A DNA stretch of 64,000 nt, taken from positions 558,001 through 622,000 of the forward strand of contig CAWKKD010000009.1 in the NCBI GenBank assembly GCA_963850195.1. The letters are read 5' to 3'. The notes beneath the pieces are model-generated. The model saw only the letters and a list, made by a program, of their open reading frames with translations. It was not told where the DNA came from and did no database searches. Source of the stretch: Actinoallomurus sp963850195. Its GTDB lineage: Bacteria; Actinomycetota; Actinomycetes; Streptosporangiales; Streptosporangiaceae. Positions 61,498 through 64,000 of the stretch are shown piece after piece. The first letter of the stretch is position 1. Each line of letters starts with the position of its first letter. Both the position numbers and the translations under genes were made by a program.

Positions 61498-62511
61498 TCA
61501 GAGTTTCCGGCCGATTCCGACAATCGCCCTACGCGGGATCGTGAAGCGCCAGACATCCAGCTCCTCGACGTATTCCAGGGCGCTCTTCTGTACGGTCCCG
61601 TCCTCGCGCGGATACTGGAAGATCTCCTTTCCCTGGTCGGCGGCCCAGCGCGACGCACGCTCGGTCCCGAGGGACTCCTCGATCTTGCAGAGGCCGTACA
61701 TGTTCAGGAGGTATTCGCCGAGGCTCAGCTCGGCCTCCTCGGGCGTACGTCCGGTCGCCGTGTACGGGTCGTCGATCTCTTTCAGCTCATAGAATTCGAA
61801 GCCCGCCTTGGCCAGGTAGCCCTGGATCTCCTCGCGCGAGAAATGCGGGTAGTCGTGCCCGGTCTGTGAGTAGTTGTGGACGACGTTCGAGAACCAGTCG
61901 TCCATCGGCGACCCGGTCAGGAAGTCGTGCAACAGGAAGGTCCCGCCCTGCCGGAGCACGCGGTAGGCCTCCGCGGTGACGACGCCGCGCGCGTCGAGCG
62001 GGATGTGGTGCGTGCCGTACGCCAGGAGGACCCCGTCGACGGACGCCGTACGGAAGAGCTGGCGCTCGGCGCGCTGCAGGAGGGCGGGGACGCCCGTCGC
62101 CCACGCGGCCTGCACCATGTGCGGGGACGCGTCGCAGGTCATGACCTCGACGTCGGAGAGCCCCAGCAGCGCGCAGACCCGGCGTACCAGGCCGTCGCCG
62201 CCGAGCAGGTCGACGATCGTCCGCCGGCCGGCCGGCCCCTGCCGCATCAGCTCCACGAGCTGGGCGATGCCGTGGGCGCGCGCCTGGACGTTCAGGGTCT
62301 GCGCGCGGACGTACATGTTGCCGCGGCCACCGTTGGACTCGGCGCCGAAGTCGTCCTTGTGGAAGCCGTTCCTGGTGAGCTCGTCCTGCCACGAGCCGAC
62401 GCGGATCGGGTCGATGCGCTCGTAGACCTCGGGGGAGTTCAGTCGAAGCTGGTCGAGCTGCGCCTGGAGGTCGTTCCCGGACACGGAAACGCTGATGTTA
62501 TTGACGGTCAC
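61498..62511 (-). CDS. SAM-dependent methyltransferase of the ATP-grasp cluster
   Basis: A 337-aa class I methyltransferase. Motif I is IVDLLGGDGLVRRV, followed by VEVMTCDASPHMV, DGVLLAYGTHHIP and LRQGGTFLLHDFLTGSP. The N-terminal 95 residues and the C-terminal 100 residues are extra helical parts that may shape the substrate site. Small-molecule O- or N-methylation is likely. GTG 62511 follows GGAGGA four bases away. First gene of the cluster; promoter region is the AT-rich gap upstream. Confidence 0.87.
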   Translation of the reverse strand: MTVNNISVSVSGNDLQAQLDQLRLNSPEVYERIDPIRVGSWQDELTRNGFHKDDFGAESNGGRGNMYVRAQTLNVQARAHGIAQLVELMRQGPAGRRTIVDLLGGDGLVRRVCALLGLSDVEVMTCDASPHMVQAAWATGVPALLQRAERQLFRTASVDGVLLAYGTHHIPLDARGVVTAEAYRVLRQGGTFLLHDFLTGSPMDDWFSNVVHNYSQTGHDYPHFSREEIQGYLAKAGFEFYELKEIDDPYTATGRTPEEAELSLGEYLLNMYGLCKIEESLGTERASRWAADQGKEIFQYPREDGTVQKSALEYVEELDVWRFTIPRRAIVGIGRKL

Positions 62512-63270
62512 TCTTCCTCCGATTTACTCGATGATCAGCCAAGAATGGCTGCATGTTAACGGCCTGAATTGGGCATGCAAAATAGAACCACTCGCGATGA
62601 AATGTGTTTTCGGGCAAGGCGGAACGGGCCGCTGGAGTGCATTCTCCTTTCGTGTTGACAGGCTCCGCCTGATCAATTTGAAATGTAATGCCCGCCACGT
62701 TGATTATGAGTGGATGTAATGTTTTTTACAACCATCGTTGATGGCCGGATATGGACCTGGAAGTAAGGTTCTTACGGCCGACCGGTCCGCTGTCCCTACC
62801 GCTCGAGTAATCGAATTCCAGTCGCGATGTATCGCGCCGTATCGACCATTGCCGATGCGTCGCACATCACAGAACGGGGCGCTTCCATTCGGTGACGAGT
62901 GAGGGCCCGCCGGTGCCTATTCACGGTATTGCGGTGGCCGTCGGGGCGCGGCCGGTGGCGCGGGAGCGAGCGGGACGGGTGAACCCTGAGTGAACGAGGG
63001 TTTTCTGGAGCCTGCCGGGGCCCGTGAGCTGCGATGATGCGGCGATGGCGCGATGGCGGCGGGCGCGGGGCCCTGGGACGCCGGCCGCGCGATGATCTGG
63101 CGACTGACCTGCCGGTTCGTTCCTAGATCACGAACGGGCAACCATGAGATCACGCTATTAGCGTTGGTGATTAGCAGGCTGTTTGAGCGCTCAAGGTAAC
63201 CTGTTAATTTGGTTAGCGACAGTGGACCTGCGGCGCCGCGACGCGCGCGCGACAGGAGGTGGCTGACAAA
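62512..63270. promoter_or_regulatory. AT-richer intergenic region between the cluster and the CGNR regulator
   Basis: About 760 bases with no convincing gene on either strand. It carries several possible operators: TGTAA-N6-TTACA (62715-62730), GTAAG-GTT-CTTAC (62763-62775), the perfect palindrome TTGAGCGCTCAA (63183-63194) and two ATTAGC words (63157, 63170). Base composition is lower in GC than the neighbours, particularly near 62520-62760. It probably holds divergent promoters for both genes. Confidence 0.5.
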
Positions 63271-63831
63271 GTGGTACAGGACAAGCTCGAGTTCCGCTTC
63301 CGTGGAGGAAGAACGTGTCTCGACTTCGCCGCGACCTACGGCGGGCGATACCGGGGAGGCGTGGAGAGACTCGCGACTCCCGCTGATCTCGGGCGCTGGT
63401 TTCGCGTCGCTTTGGATTTGGGCGACGAGGCTCCGGCGACCGTAGAGGGCTTGGAACGTTCCCGCGAGCTGAGGGAAGCGATCTACCGTCTCGTCAATCC
63501 GGTGACACGTGACGAGCCTCGTAGCGAGGACGTCGACCTGGTCAACGCCTGGGCCGCCCGGCCGGACTTCGCTCCGGAGCTCGCTCCGGACGCACGGTCG
63601 GCGACCCTGAGATCGGGCAACGTCATCGAGGCCGGGCTCTCGGCGGTGGCGCGTGACGCCATCGACCTGTTGTCCGGGTCGCAGCTCGACCGGGTACGGG
63701 AGTGCGCCTTCCCCGACTGCTCCCTGCTGTTCCTCGACTCGTCCCGCACCCAGCAGCGCCAGTGGTGCGAGATGAAGAGCTGCGGGAACCGTTACAAGGT
63801 GCGTCAGCATCGGAAGGCGCACGCCCGGTAG
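63271..63831 (+). CDS. CGNR zinc-finger / ABATE-domain regulator
   Basis: A 186-aa putative DNA-binding regulator. The N-terminal ABATE domain begins with FRFRGGRTCLDFAATYGGR, and the C-terminal zinc finger is C-x4-C...C-x4-CGNR (AFPDC, CEMKSCGNR), rich in basic residues (YKVRQHRKAHAR). GTG 63271 is preferred since AGGAGG is 11 bases upstream; the GTG at 63259 overlaps that site. It faces away from the ATP-grasp cluster across the regulatory gap and may control it. Confidence 0.82.
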   Translation: MVQDKLEFRFRGGRTCLDFAATYGGRYRGGVERLATPADLGRWFRVALDLGDEAPATVEGLERSRELREAIYRLVNPVTRDEPRSEDVDLVNAWAARPDFAPELAPDARSATLRSGNVIEAGLSAVARDAIDLLSGSQLDRVRECAFPDCSLLFLDSSRTQQRQWCEMKSCGNRYKVRQHRKAHAR

Positions 63832-63837
63832 GCCCTT

Positions 63838-64000
63838 CTAGCGCGGGGGACGGTCCGAAGACGTCCCCACCCGGATGGCGACGGACTTGCACTGGCAGTA
63901 CTCGCGCAGTGCCTCGTAACCCTTCTCGCGTCCGAAGCCGGAGCGCTTGTAACCGCCGAACGGAAGCTCGACGGCACCGGCGGCGCTGTAGTTGTTGACG
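63838..64000 (-). CDS. Aldehyde dehydrogenase, C-terminal end only
   Basis: The last 54 or so codons of a minus-strand gene. The sequence VNNYSAAGAVELPFGGYKRS and then GFGREKGYEALREYCQCKSV matches the C-terminal segment of NAD(P)-dependent aldehyde dehydrogenases. Catalytic Cys and Glu lie beyond the window. Stop TAG at 63838-63840. Confidence 0.88.
   Translation of the reverse strand, partial: VNNYSAAGAVELPFGGYKRSGFGREKGYEALREYCQCKSVAIRVGTSSDRPPR

Noticed and set aside
62917..63822. Minus-strand frame across the CGNR regulator and its upstream gap
   Set aside because: It is the antisense shadow of the regulator, with no start signal and low-complexity composition; the plus-strand protein has clear zinc-finger motifs.
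1..64000. CRISPR arrays, tRNA or rRNA genes, intact IS elements, integrases, origins
   Set aside because: No regularly spaced repeats, no T-arm like words in a cloverleaf context, and no transposase or integrase-like protein was recognised anywhere in the window.

Overview
This is 64 kb of a high-GC Gram-positive chromosome with an actinobacterial core gene order. GTG starts are frequent. A phosphatidylinositol mannoside (PIM) operon precedes pdxST-yebC-ruvCAB-yajC-secDF-apt-rel, the arrangement I know from Streptomyces and its relatives. Heavy use of the CGTACG hexamer suggests Streptosporangiales (for example Thermomonosporaceae), but the genus is a guess. I see no rRNA, tRNA, CRISPR array, phage or intact insertion sequence.

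Layout. 1-3.0 kb: a secreted polysaccharide deacetylase cut by the window edge and an EF-G paralogue. 3.3-8.0 kb: pgsA-patA-pimA, a LemA-like protein, and two lipoproteins. 8.2-14.9 kb: vitamin B6 synthesis (pdxS, pdxT), YebC, an Eis-like acetyltransferase and ruvCAB. 15.0-21.6 kb: yajC-secD-secF, apt, and rel. 21.8-28.1 kb: DUF349 protein, cyclophilin, MBL hydrolase, hisS, aspS. 28.3-36.4 kb: GNAT, rarA, a DUF948-like gene, alaS, ruvX, mltG, aroE. 36.4-39.8 kb: RlmA-type methyltransferase, infC-rpmI-rplT behind an attenuator-like leader, TrmH-type methyltransferase. 39.9-49.8 kb: accessory block with TSUP permease, gamma-glutamyltransferase plus a complete dipeptide ABC importer, and a GntR regulator. 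50.0-55.6 kb: STAS protein, a palindromic MITE-like element, a histidine kinase, pheST. 55.7-62.5 kb: a one-direction accessory cluster of methyltransferase, ATP-grasp ligase, ATP-grasp tail fragment, MFS exporter and an ATP-grasp-M20 peptidase fusion. 62.5-64 kb: a regulatory gap, a CGNR zinc-finger regulator and the end of an aldehyde dehydrogenase.

How parts fit. Most genes are housekeeping: translation (five aminoacyl-tRNA synthetase genes, IF3, L35, L20, rRNA methyltransferases), Sec export, the stringent response, recombination and cell-envelope synthesis. The most novel stretch is 55.7-62.5 kb, which looks like a small biosynthetic cluster for a ligated and possibly methylated peptide. 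Its last gene joins an amide-forming ligase domain to an amide-cleaving M20 dipeptidase in one unbroken frame. Other notable items are an AUC-initiated infC, a 28-bp perfect palindrome before pheS, and a 20-base sequence shared by two unrelated large hairpins 29 kb apart.
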